A stretch of 32,630 bases of DNA, from NCBI GenBank assembly GCA_019747875.1, contig JAIEQI010000228.1:1-32630 (forward strand), given 5' to 3'. This DNA is from Candidatus Obscuribacterales bacterium. GTDB lineage: Bacteria; Cyanobacteriota; Vampirovibrionia; Obscuribacterales; Obscuribacteraceae. Each line of letters begins with the position of its first letter. Positions within the stretch are counted from its first letter, which is position 1. Shown piece after piece: positions 8,141-15,591 of the stretch. Position numbers and translations under genes: made by a program. The notes below the pieces were generated by a model, which made no database searches, had not been told where the DNA came from, and saw only the letters and a program-made list of their open reading frames with translations.

Positions 8141-8551
8141 ATGGACTTCGCAACCCTTGCTGATTTCGGTGTGGTGAACAGACCTCGTGGCTCATTCCCC
8201 CGCTTCAACGCCGACACTGTCGGTACGATTTGGGTGGACGCCGTGGTCAACCTGGCAGGCTCACGCTTGCCTGACGTTCAAGATGACGACCGGCTCTTTC
8301 CGACGGCCGACGAACTTCGCTCGAAGGGCGTCGACGTGGCAAAGCTTGCCGTCTGCATCAAGGAAGGGCTCATCGTGCTGGCTGAGTTCGGTAACGATCT
8401 CAAGCGCACTTCAGTCGAAGAGCTCAACGGCGCCCTGGAACACCTGCTCGAGCGGAGCGTGGCGTATCAGGCTCATCCGCATGACCTCATGGATCGCTTC
8501 ATGCATCTCGATGGCGGTTCGTGCGGATGTGGTCGCGGTCAGAAGCACTAA
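8141..8551 (+). CDS. Hypothetical protein with Cys-rich tail (136 aa)
   Basis: 136 residues, soluble, acidic to neutral, with GC-rich third positions and a strong ribosome site (AAAGGAG, nine bases before ATG). Family not recognised. The central part (about 60-115) is predicted helical, and the protein ends in GGSCGCGRGQKH, a short Cys/Gly tail that could bind metal or be modified. The neighbouring minus-strand gene at 8748-8966 also ends in a Cys-containing tail (CNCEPTKS). The two genes converge on a shared hairpin at 8565-8640. Probably a single-gene transcript. Confidence 0.75.
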   Translation: MDFATLADFGVVNRPRGSFPRFNADTVGTIWVDAVVNLAGSRLPDVQDDDRLFPTADELRSKGVDVAKLAVCIKEGLIVLAEFGNDLKRTSVEELNGALEHLLERSVAYQAHPHDLMDRFMHLDGGSCGCGRGQKH

Positions 8552-8564
8552 CAAGAAATCGGCC

Positions 8565-8640
8565 CGGCCGGAAAGACCCGCGAATTCCTCTATCTCGCAA
8601 CGAGAGAAAAGGATTTCCGGGTCTTTCCATTTTTCGGCCG
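8565..8640. terminator. Long bidirectional hairpin between convergent genes
   Basis: Perfect 11-base arms (8570-8580 and 8618-8628), an outer GGCC/GGCC extension (8566-8569 and 8636-8639) and an imperfect inner stem make one stem-loop of about 75 bases. A T-rich ATTTTTC bulge lies on the plus-strand side after the main stem. It lies between the stop codons of the convergent genes at 8141-8551 and 8748-8966 and could end both transcripts. Confidence 0.65.
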
Positions 8641-8747
8641 GAGCTACTATATGGATGAATGGCTCAAGAGCAAACAAAAAAGGAGGCAGACAAAGGGTTT
8701 TCACCCGATGTCCATCTCCCTTTCTGTTGCTTAGCCGGTCAGGCAGG

Positions 8748-8966
8748 CTAGCTCTTGGTGGGCTCGCAGTTGCAAGCCGTCGTCTCGCCGTGCAGTTCCC
8801 GACGCAGGGCTTCGAGCTTACGTGCATCCTGCAGCGCGAAGTAAACGTCCTCTCTCAGACGAGAAAGGGCTTCGATGCTGCCGTGCGCATGGCCCGGAGT
8901 CCCGCACGAGGTGCAGGCTGAGCTGATCGTGGTGCCGATTTCGGCAGCCTCCTCTGGAGAACTCAT
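8748..8966 (-). CDS. Small hypothetical Cys-containing protein (72 aa)
   Basis: 72 residues. An acidic N-terminus (SSPEEAAE) is followed by CTSCGTPGHAHG (residues about 18-29), with a CxxC and two His that could bind a metal, then an amphipathic helix (about 32-60) and a CNCEPTKS tail. I do not recognise a family. ATG at 8966 is favoured over one three codons earlier (8975) because AGGA sits eight bases upstream. It is followed by the shared hairpin at 8565-8640. The upstream gene (9050-9931) has its own terminator, so separate transcription is likely. Confidence 0.65.
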   Translation of the reverse strand: MSSPEEAAEIGTTISSACTSCGTPGHAHGSIEALSRLREDVYFALQDARKLEALRRELHGETTACNCEPTKS

Positions 8967-9003
8967 AGGTTCCATCCTGTTCTATCTGTGACTGAGAATC
9001 AGA

Positions 9004-9033
9004 CAAGAGCCCAGCTATGAGGCCGGGCTCTTG
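9004..9033 (-). terminator. Hairpin terminator of the gene at 9050-9931
   Basis: Perfect nine-base arms (9004-9012 and 9025-9033, CAAGAGCCC/GGGCTCTTG) with a 12-base loop, 17 bases beyond the stop codon. The tail on the minus strand (TCTGATTCTC) is only moderately U-rich. Confidence 0.6.
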
Positions 9034-9049
9034 CAGATCAGGCTGCTAG

Positions 9050-9931
9050 TTAGCGGCCCATCAGTCCGCGGAAGAACCGGCGGACCTTGCAGTTCTTGCG
9101 ACGCTCTTCGTCCCGCGCAGCGAGCTGAGCACGCCACAGCGTCTCAGCATCACCCTTGGGCGACTCGTCGAGCGCCTTCTGGCAGGAAGCAGCCGTCGCA
9201 GCCAGGTTGCCGTTGATGCGAAGCAGGGCTTCGTCAGCCTTGCGGTTCGTCTCGGCGGTGATGGCAGCGAAGCTCTCGGCAGCCGACGCGCGGGTCTCGG
9301 CGACGATGATCGCCAGCTCGCGCTCGAAGTCGGCACGGATGGCAGCGCACTCGGTGCGCAGCTTGGTGCTGACCGCGATGTAGGTCGGGCTGGTCTCCAC
9401 CGCCTCTTCGGCGATGTGACGCATCAGCAGGTAGCCGACGACGTCGCCAGAGATCTGATGCGGCCCCATCTTGTCCATGCAGAACGCGATGAACTTGGCG
9501 TCCATCTTCAGCAGGGCGATGAGGCTCGTCGGCAGCTCGCACGGCAGGAGCCGGGACACCCAGCGATAAGCCAGCACCTTCGACATCTCGTCGAGGTAGG
9601 TCTCGTCGCTGAGAATGCGAGTGCGGTCGATCCCGATGTTGTGGTAGTTCCACTTGCCGGGACGCGGTGCCTTGAGCTGACGGATCAGCGAGCGGCGGTA
9701 GCGCACGTCATCCAGGCGGGCCTGGTCGACGACGATCTCCTTGGGCGTGAACTTCGACGGAGTCTTGTAGTTCAGCAGACCGTGGATCGTGATGCGCTCG
9801 ATGCGATGCTTCCAGAGCTTCTCGTCGGACGCGGCGGTCCGGAGAATCTCGTTCATCGCGGCATAAACAACAGACATCAGCTCAGCGCTGAAGGTCTCGG
9901 GGTTCGAAAGCTTGTTGATGAGGTTGTTCAC
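9050..9931 (-). CDS. Hypothetical protein with C-terminal coiled coil (293 aa)
   Basis: 293 residues, unknown family. The first half (about 1-185) is a mixed globular region without signal peptide or membrane segment. From about 185 to 260 it is Ala/Glu-rich with heptad-like spacing (coiled coil likely), and it ends in a basic tail (KVRRFFRGLMGR). The start is the GTG at 9931, because AAGGGAG lies seven bases upstream; the longer frame beginning with TTG at 9949 overlaps that ribosome site. Highly biased, GC-rich codons suggest good expression. The basic, aromatic C-terminus could contact membrane or RNA (inference). Single-gene unit closed by the hairpin at 9004-9033. Confidence 0.75.
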   Translation of the reverse strand: MNNLINKLSNPETFSAELMSVVYAAMNEILRTAASDEKLWKHRIERITIHGLLNYKTPSKFTPKEIVVDQARLDDVRYRRSLIRQLKAPRPGKWNYHNIGIDRTRILSDETYLDEMSKVLAYRWVSRLLPCELPTSLIALLKMDAKFIAFCMDKMGPHQISGDVVGYLLMRHIAEEAVETSPTYIAVSTKLRTECAAIRADFERELAIIVAETRASAAESFAAITAETNRKADEALLRINGNLAATAASCQKALDESPKGDAETLWRAQLAARDEERRKNCKVRRFFRGLMGR

Positions 9932-10072
9932 CTTAGTTCTCCCTTTCAATAAACTCTTCCTTTCTTTAGCGTCTTGCTCTTAAGAGACGCCGTGTCGAAC
10001 AATGCATGCCTGAAGAGAGACCGTCCGCCCACTTTGGCAAACGTAGAGGCAAGAACATGCATTGCGGTGAGA

Positions 10073-10101
10073 CGAGAGCCAGGAGTAACTCGTGGCTCTC
10101 G
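10073..10101. terminator. Hairpin beyond the zeta-like microgene
   Basis: Perfect nine-base arms (10073-10081 and 10093-10101) with an 11-base loop, 20 bases beyond the stop codon at 10121. On the minus strand a TTTTTT run precedes rather than follows the stem, so it is not a classic intrinsic terminator in that direction. Confidence 0.4.
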
Positions 10102-10120
10102 AAAAAATCAGGTAGGACCG

Positions 10121-10258
10121 TTAGGACTTCTTCTTGTCCTTGTCGGTCGCGGTCGTGGCCGCCGTGTCCTTCGCGCGCATCGCGGCGATGAGCTTGGCGT
10201 CCTGTTCGCGGGCCCACTTGTTCTCGAGGGCAGTACCGCGCTCTTTCAAACCGTTCAT
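10121..10258 (-). CDS. 45-aa microprotein resembling the N-terminus of F1-ATPase inhibitor zeta (DUF1476)
   Basis: A 45-residue gene with ATG at 10258 preceded by AGGAGAAAGTC, a clear ribosome site, and TAA at 10121-10123. Residues 4-30 run LKERGTALENKWAREQDAK and on to MRAK. From memory the alphaproteobacterial zeta subunit begins with a FDDREKAFENKFAHDEEL pattern, so R, A, ENK, A, the acid run and the following basic helix line up. In zeta this N-terminal segment is the inhibitory helix that enters F1. Here the globular four-helix remainder is missing and is replaced by a Thr/Ala stretch and a Lys-rich tail (DKDKKKS). GC-rich codons like its neighbours. An ATPase role is inference; a chance helical match is possible in so short a protein. 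Confidence 0.6.
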   Translation of the reverse strand: MNGLKERGTALENKWAREQDAKLIAAMRAKDTAATTATDKDKKKS

Positions 10259-10946
10259 GACTTTCTCCTGGTTTCGAATGTTGCGAAAAGGTCTCGCTCG
10301 TAGACACCTACAAACAACAAATCGCTAACCCTTTTCCTCGATAGATCCCATTACTTTGCTGGCGCAAAATTTTGGGTGCAGAATTTTTCTTTATTGAGGA
10401 TTGGTGGTTGGCGGTTTTGGTGTTTGAGAGAAGTAACGAGTGACGAACCATAGTGCTCCTTGATTAGTCTCAAAAACAATTAAATTTGCTTTTGAGCTGA
10501 TTCCCAAGAACTCCTTCACCGCAAGGATTTTCAGGAATGTCTGATTTTCGGGAAATATAAAATCTGCAATTTTTGAATTTTGCAAGCTTCGTCATGACCC
10601 TGAAATGCCTTATGCCTGATGGCTTTGCAGACTGACAAGATCAAGTGGATATATCGCGTCGCACAATTACCTCAGCTCGCATATGTCTTCAAAGCACCTG
10701 CCCATCAGCATTACAGAGCTTTCTTGAATCTTTCGTCGCAAATTGAAACAAATAACCTGCTGCGAGCAAAACCCGAAGACCCGCAAGGGGGACCATTGCG
10801 CGGAAGCGCCCTTGGCAACACCACGTAGAGCGGCAGGAATTCTGTCCAGATAAGCATTTCGAAAGGTCCCCTCTCCGAGCCACAAATATCACTTCCTCGC
10901 AATCTTTCGCGTAACCTTCACATCTAAAAGTTTTCAAGAGGGGATA
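10259..10946. other. 688-base gap without a convincing gene
   Basis: Holds the promoter and leader of the 45-aa gene at its left end. It is AT-rich around 10340-10600. Open frames here (for example 10391-10585 minus and 10619-10828 plus) lack ribosome sites and recognisable families. No strong promoter was identified. Confidence 0.35.
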
Positions 10947-11051
10947 ATGTTAAGCACGCTCACGGAAGCCTTCAAGAATCTTTCCAACACCATCCAAAGA
11001 TATCTTGGTACCGGAAATGGTGCGGTATCCGATTCGCGATCAAAATACTAG
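10947..11051 (+). CDS. Possible 34-aa small protein upstream of the two-component system
   Basis: ATG at 10947 follows AGAGGGGATA, a good ribosome site, and opens 34 codons ending in TAG. The first 20 residues (MLSTLTEAFKNLSNTIQRYL) form a plausible amphipathic helix, followed by a Gly/Ser-rich tail. It lies 78 bases before the response regulator. It could be a small membrane-associated or leader peptide, or chance. No family is known to me. Confidence 0.35.
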   Translation: MLSTLTEAFKNLSNTIQRYLGTGNGAVSDSRSKY

Positions 11052-11129
11052 ATTCAACTTTCGCGAAACTTTCTGTACAGTTTTTAAGACGAATGTGTTC
11101 TAAAATCAGAGAACCGCTTAAGGAAATAT

Positions 11130-11795
11130 ATGCGAATTCTTCTGGCCGAAGACGACGAATTCCTAGCTTCAGCAATAGCACTTGCGCTGTCAAATAGTGG
11201 CTATGCAGTTGACGAAGCAAGAACTGGAGAGGACGCATTTTCGTTTTTGTGCAAAACACCATACGACGTCGTCATTCTCGATCTAGGTCTTCCGAAATTG
11301 GATGGCTTGGAAGTTCTTGTACGCGCAAGAGCTAAAGGACTGACAGTTCCAATCATCATATTGACCGCTCGTGACGACGTGAAGTCTCGGGTAACTGGTT
11401 TAGACGCAGGCGCGAATGACTATCTGACCAAACCCTTCCACTTGGAAGAATTAGAGGCGCGAATCAGAGCATTGCTTCGAAAAGATCGCTGGGACAACAA
11501 GAAGATCGTCTCAATCGGACAGTTGCAATTTGACACCTCAAACAGAACTGCTGTGTACCAGGACAAACTCTTAGATCTCTCGTCACGAGAAGTAGCCATC
11601 CTCGAAATTTTGATGCAACAACCAGGCCGCACAGTTAATAAGAACAGCATTCGGGACCATCTCTCAAGTGTCGAGTCGGAAGTAACTTACAACGCAATCG
11701 AGATCGCTGTGCACCGACTGCGCAAGAAAATTGCCGAGGCAGGCTTGAATATTCGCACGCTTAGAGGACTTGGATACTTGCTTGAAACAACATAG
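11130..11795 (+). CDS. OmpR/PhoB-type response regulator
   Basis: 221 residues: receiver domain (1-115) with acidic pocket E7-D8-D9, phospho-acceptor D51 (VILDLGLPKLDG), T79 and K101 (YLTKPF), then a winged-helix DNA-binding domain (about 125-218) with LSSREVAILEILMQQPGR and the RLRKKI...IRTLRGLGYLL recognition/wing segment. It resembles the QseB/PmrA/TctD group. ATG at 11130 follows AAGGAAATAT. The 3' end overlaps the start of the kinase gene, so the pair is one operon. Likely targets are nearby (the Tad-like genes 3 kb on), but this is inference from position only. Confidence 0.95.
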   Translation: MRILLAEDDEFLASAIALALSNSGYAVDEARTGEDAFSFLCKTPYDVVILDLGLPKLDGLEVLVRARAKGLTVPIIILTARDDVKSRVTGLDAGANDYLTKPFHLEELEARIRALLRKDRWDNKKIVSIGQLQFDTSNRTAVYQDKLLDLSSREVAILEILMQQPGRTVNKNSIRDHLSSVESEVTYNAIEIAVHRLRKKIAEAGLNIRTLRGLGYLLETT

Positions 11796-13170
11796 TCGTT
11801 CTATCAAAGCGGACCTTTTGAAATGGCTTCTTTTGCCGCTTTGTTCTTTGTGTTTGATCAGTACGGCTGTTGCGTACTTTTTAGCCTCACACTTTGCCAA
11901 TGATTCATATGATCGTAATTTGATAAACACAGCCGATTCCGTTGCGGGTCGAGTTCGCATATCCAATGACGGCAACATTTCCCTGGACCTTCCGCCAGCG
12001 GCGCTGGAGATCTTGCGTCACAGCCACCCCAAGGACAAGTTCTACTACCAGGTCCTGAATCCTGACGGCTCAAAGCTCGGTGGCGATCAAATCCCTTCGG
12101 TTTTGGAACCGTCCGATTCAAGCGTTCCAATTATTTCTTACGTGCAATATGCCGGCCAGACCTTGCGACTGGCTCGAATCCGCATTCCAATTCACGATCA
12201 CCCAGAAAAAATCATTCTCGTCGAAGCGGCCGAAACACTAAACAGCCGAAACGATCTCACCAGCCATATCCTCATAAGCATCTTGATTCCTCAGATTCTA
12301 CTGATTCTTTTCGGTATCATTGCGGTAAGTTTTGGAATCGCTAAAGGATTGCGACCCCTGGCCGACCTCCGCAGTGCAGTTGTGGAACGGTCCCGCTCAG
12401 ATCTGCGCCCAATCGACGAGAGCATCGCGCCAATAGAGGCTCAACCACTGGCAAACTCGATCAATGATTTGCTGGGCAGGTTGAGAGCAGATATCGAAGC
12501 TCAACGTCGCTTCGTCGCCAATGCAGCACACCAGCTTCAAACACCGCTTGCAGGCATTCAAACTTACACGGAAATTGTGGAGCGTACAGCCGAGTCTGAA
12601 AGCTCGAAAAATTTGCTGCAGCAAATATTAAAAGGCGTCGGAAGAATGAGTCATTTAGTGAAACAACTTCTGGTCCTGGCAAAATCAGAGCCGCGAGATA
12701 GTTTTGTTTTTGAGAAAGTGGATCTAAACGTTCTTGTCTCTGATGGGGTCTCGGATTTGATACCCAAGGCGCTAGAGAAAAACATAGAGTTGGAGTTCAC
12801 CGAAGCAGACCAAGCCGCTGTTCTTATGGGAGAACCAGTGAATCTAAAAGAACTGGTAGCGAACCTGGTTGAGAACGCCATCATCTACGGCAACCGCGAC
12901 GGTCTGGTATCCATCAGAGTGCTAGTAAATTCGGACAATAGCATTGCCCTTGAAGTAGAAGATGATGGTCCCGGAATTCCAGATGATGAGCGAGAGAAAG
13001 TAGTGGAGCGCTTCTACCGAGTCTTAGGTACCCAAGTTGAAGGTAGCGGTCTCGGGCTGGCAATCGTGAAGGAAATCGCTGATGCACATGGAGCAGAGTT
13101 CTCCCTGCTGCCAGGACGCAGTGGCAAAGGCACCTTAGTCACGATTGTATTTTCGGGCTCTAAAAAATAG
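11770..13170 (+). CDS. TctE-like sensor histidine kinase (2CSK_N sensor)
   Basis: 466 residues. TM1 about 17-40; a periplasmic domain (42-160) with the YDRNLINTADSVAGRV and LPPAALEIL...DKFYYQV features of the 2CSK_N sensor family; TM2 about 166-191; a HAMP-like linker; HisKA with FVANAAHQLQTPLAG (H254); and an ATPase domain with N368 (LVANLVENA), DDGPGIP (398-404) and GSGLGLAIV (425-433). All catalytic residues are present. There is no ATG near the start: TTG at 11770 or 11782 must be used, overlapping the regulator gene by 26 or 14 bases. TctE members often sense carboxylates, but the ligand here is unknown. The last 11 bases overlap the convergent TadG-like gene. Confidence 0.93.
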   Translation: MDTCLKQHSRSIKADLLKWLLLPLCSLCLISTAVAYFLASHFANDSYDRNLINTADSVAGRVRISNDGNISLDLPPAALEILRHSHPKDKFYYQVLNPDGSKLGGDQIPSVLEPSDSSVPIISYVQYAGQTLRLARIRIPIHDHPEKIILVEAAETLNSRNDLTSHILISILIPQILLILFGIIAVSFGIAKGLRPLADLRSAVVERSRSDLRPIDESIAPIEAQPLANSINDLLGRLRADIEAQRRFVANAAHQLQTPLAGIQTYTEIVERTAESESSKNLLQQILKGVGRMSHLVKQLLVLAKSEPRDSFVFEKVDLNVLVSDGVSDLIPKALEKNIELEFTEADQAAVLMGEPVNLKELVANLVENAIIYGNRDGLVSIRVLVNSDNSIALEVEDDGPGIPDDEREKVVERFYRVLGTQVEGSGLGLAIVKEIADAHGAEFSLLPGRSGKGTLVTIVFSGSKK

Positions 13171-14857
13171 CATCGAAAACACGCTTCACCAGCCCACCGG
13201 CCCCTGGTGCTGCCGGCACAACGGCGACGCCCCAGAGCATTATTGTACTCTTGTGGCATACACGCAGCCGTCCGAGACAGCCGTCATAACCTGAGCCCGG
13301 TTGCCACTTGTCATTAATCTCTATATTCATCCGTCCAAATGGTGGCACAACAATATTAGCCCCCGGCAGTGGATCGATCATCACTATCCCCGGTGGCAAA
13401 ATCAACTCACTAGTGAGGCGTGCATATGAGTTCGCCTCTTGTCCATCCGCTTCATTGGCGATAAGCTCTGCCAACCAGGGTGCCCGCGCGAGCGCATCGG
13501 CCTTTCTGCTAACTGCAAGTTCAGCGCCGTCTGCGCTGTATACATAGTAGTCTTGATCCTCGCCATCCTGCATGGCAGCACCGGTTTCCGCACGCGATAA
13601 CAGAGCATGAAGATCGGCAGCCGAAGCTTTCTTTCCTGGCTTCGACAGCATTTGATTCACTCGAACAAGCAATGCTTTTTCCAATTTCCGAGAATCTCCA
13701 GCTTCAAGCTCTGAGCCAAAGATAGCCTTATCGAGAGTAGGGGTGAGGGTATACTCCTTGCCGAGCGGCAACAGATTGGCCTTAAGGTCGCCATCCAGTG
13801 CTGAGCCACCCTCCCCTGATTTGTTGGATAGAGTGAGCCTATTTGGATAACGAGATTCCTTTTCAACAAGTGCAACATCAAAACCGCCGATGCGGGGGTC
13901 CGGCGAATTGAACAGCCATTTAGCCTCATTCTTTTCCAGCCTAATATGTATGAACGTATGCGGCATACTCAACTTGTAATCTTTCTGAGGATTGGTAAGT
14001 ACGCAAGCAGTTGCTACATGTTTCAAGTTGAGCTTATCAACGCAGGTTCCTTGACAGGAATATGCATTTGGAATCGGTATTCTCCAATCGGGTCCATTCA
14101 ACGGCTTGGCCGCTAAAGTATTGCTATTGAATTCGGAGATGGACACGAGGTGATTGCGCTCTTTCTCAACAAAAGGCACAAAGCAAAAGGTTTTTCTACC
14201 GACTTGCAATGGAGTATAGCCAGGTATCTTCCCTTCGTGCACTGCAAGCGACTGGTACTGGGCCTCAGCTGGTAACAAATCACTGGTTGGCACTTCAAGG
14301 TTGCTTGAGCGGCCTCGATCCATCAAAGAGACTCCCCAGCCTTGCTCGTCTCCTGACGCCCTGATCTGAACCTCCGCTCCCAACATGCGCAAGGAATTCT
14401 GCTGGGCAAGCTCCTCGAATATTGGAGCTTTCCTTCTTTGATCTTGAAGCTTCCGGGCTAGCTCATCATTAATTGACTCCGCCTCAGAAAATAAACGATC
14501 CGCATCCTGCAACGCGTTTCCCGCAAGACCCTCTTCTTGCATGTGAGCAGCATTTGCTTGAGCAAGCAAGGCTCGCCCCCAAACAGCATTGATATTAGCC
14601 AGGCCGAACTCGCCATTTTTGTCTGAGACATCGTTATATTGCGAACGATCACGTTTCACTTTGAAAGCTGCGTCGGTAAAGATTTTTTTGCCAACATTCA
14701 AAGCACCAGCATCGGTGGCATTGTTGATTTCGCGTCCGCCGCCCAAAATCATTGCAAGAACACATATCCCAGCGACTACCAGAGCAAGAATGGATCCAGT
14801 AGCGGCTACTAAAGCGAGGGTAGCGCCGCCTTGTTTCCGATTAAGTTTTAATTTCAC
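13160..14857 (-). CDS. TadG-like pseudopilin/pilus-assembly protein
   Basis: 565 residues. The N-terminus GGATLALVAATGSILALVVAG is a single membrane helix (about 9-40), followed by REINNATDAGALNVGKK, matching the 'LQNAaDAAALA' pattern of the TadG N-terminal family (Flp/Tad pili). The rest is a large, presumably extracytoplasmic domain with several Cys (including CQGTC, about residues 258-262) and no recognised fold. Start is GTG at 14857 with GGGGAG seven bases upstream. Tad machines build sticky pili; TadG is anchored in the inner membrane. It converges on and overlaps the kinase gene by 11 bases. No TadA, B, C or prepilin peptidase is in the window. Assignment rests on the N-terminus. Confidence 0.7.
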   Translation of the reverse strand: MKLKLNRKQGGATLALVAATGSILALVVAGICVLAMILGGGREINNATDAGALNVGKKIFTDAAFKVKRDRSQYNDVSDKNGEFGLANINAVWGRALLAQANAAHMQEEGLAGNALQDADRLFSEAESINDELARKLQDQRRKAPIFEELAQQNSLRMLGAEVQIRASGDEQGWGVSLMDRGRSSNLEVPTSDLLPAEAQYQSLAVHEGKIPGYTPLQVGRKTFCFVPFVEKERNHLVSISEFNSNTLAAKPLNGPDWRIPIPNAYSCQGTCVDKLNLKHVATACVLTNPQKDYKLSMPHTFIHIRLEKNEAKWLFNSPDPRIGGFDVALVEKESRYPNRLTLSNKSGEGGSALDGDLKANLLPLGKEYTLTPTLDKAIFGSELEAGDSRKLEKALLVRVNQMLSKPGKKASAADLHALLSRAETGAAMQDGEDQDYYVYSADGAELAVSRKADALARAPWLAELIANEADGQEANSYARLTSELILPPGIVMIDPLPGANIVVPPFGRMNIEINDKWQPGSGYDGCLGRLRVCHKSTIMLWGVAVVPAAPGAGGLVKRVFDAIF

Positions 14858-14927
14858 GTTGAACTCCCCTGCAACAGCATGGCTATGCAGCTTAACTGCA
14901 CTGGTTGTTGCAAAACTATTGTTTGAT

Positions 14928-14953
14928 CAGGTGATGCTCGCGAGCATCACCTG
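14928..14953. repeat. 26-bp perfect palindrome between the TadG-like and TadE-like genes
   Basis: CAGGTGATGCTCG followed directly by CGAGCATCACCTG, perfect with no spacer. It lies in the 166-base gap between the two minus-strand Tad-like genes. It may be a terminator or attenuation hairpin for the upstream TadE-like gene, or an operator; there is no U-run on either side. Confidence 0.6.
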
Positions 14954-15023
14954 GCTTGGTAAGTAAAAGTAGTAGTAATAATAAGCAGCAAAAACAAAAT
15001 AGTAGTAAAAAAGATCAGTAGAA

Positions 15024-15440
15024 CTAAACGTCCGCAGGAGCTGCCACAACAGGCGCGACAGCCTGGGCATCAAATTTTAAGAGATCGAATCCTTGAACGC
15101 CGGCAGGTAGCTTGACTGTCATTCTTGTTTTGACGATCACTTCTTTGCTCTTCTCATAGTTGAAGTCTTGCGACAGTTGCACATCTACAATCAAAGATGA
15201 TTTTTTGAATTGATCGACACACTTACTGGCGGCAGCATTTGCCTCTTGCCTGCTTCCTTGATTGGCCGCGGCACGGGCAGCTGTCTTAGCCAGCGAATCA
15301 TTAGCGGTATTTGCCAAAACGATCACGCACAAATCAATACCGAACAGTGCGATCGGTATGAGGACCATCGAGCCGACAAGCACCTCTACAAGGCTTTGAC
15401 CTCGACTCCTGCGACGTTTCGTCTCGGAGACTTTTTGCAT
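15024..15440 (-). CDS. TadE-like pseudopilin (138 aa)
   Basis: 138 residues. A basic leader (RRRSRG) is followed by QSLVEVLVGSMVLIPIALFG: the G14|Q15 junction with E19 at +5 fits a class III prepilin cleavage site. It continues with a single membrane helix and AKTAARAAANQGS, typical of TadE/TadF proteins. The C-terminal domain ends in an Ala/Pro/Val-rich tail. In Tad systems such minor pseudopilins are processed by TadV and help the pilus assemble. ATG at 15440 follows AGGAGGGG, a very strong site. Likely co-transcribed with the TadG-like gene downstream, with the palindrome at 14928-14953 between. Confidence 0.85.
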   Translation of the reverse strand: MQKVSETKRRRSRGQSLVEVLVGSMVLIPIALFGIDLCVIVLANTANDSLAKTAARAAANQGSRQEANAAASKCVDQFKKSSLIVDVQLSQDFNYEKSKEVIVKTRMTVKLPAGVQGFDLLKFDAQAVAPVVAAPADV

Positions 15441-15591
15441 GTTAACCCCTCCTTCCAGGACAACGGTTTACCTGGGTGACTTAAATACTGCAAGGAGCTA
15501 ACAATTAGGGGTCGCCAAGATGAAATGTACACTTCTGTCTAATTCCACCGCTACAGACAGTAGTGCTTTTACCTGCAAATAGGTATTTACC
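15441..15591. promoter_or_regulatory. Divergent promoter region of the two TadE-like genes
   Basis: 151 bases between start codons pointing apart, so promoters for both must lie here. Inverted repeat CTGTCT/AGACAG at about 15535-15559. No unambiguous -35/-10 pair could be fixed. It is a plausible binding region for the regulator encoded at 11130, but this is inference from position. Confidence 0.45.

Noticed and set aside
10391..10585. 64-codon minus-strand frame in the gap before the two-component system
   Set aside because: TTG start without a ribosome site, AT-rich, no recognisable family. The protein-like middle part keeps a small chance, but it is not supportable.
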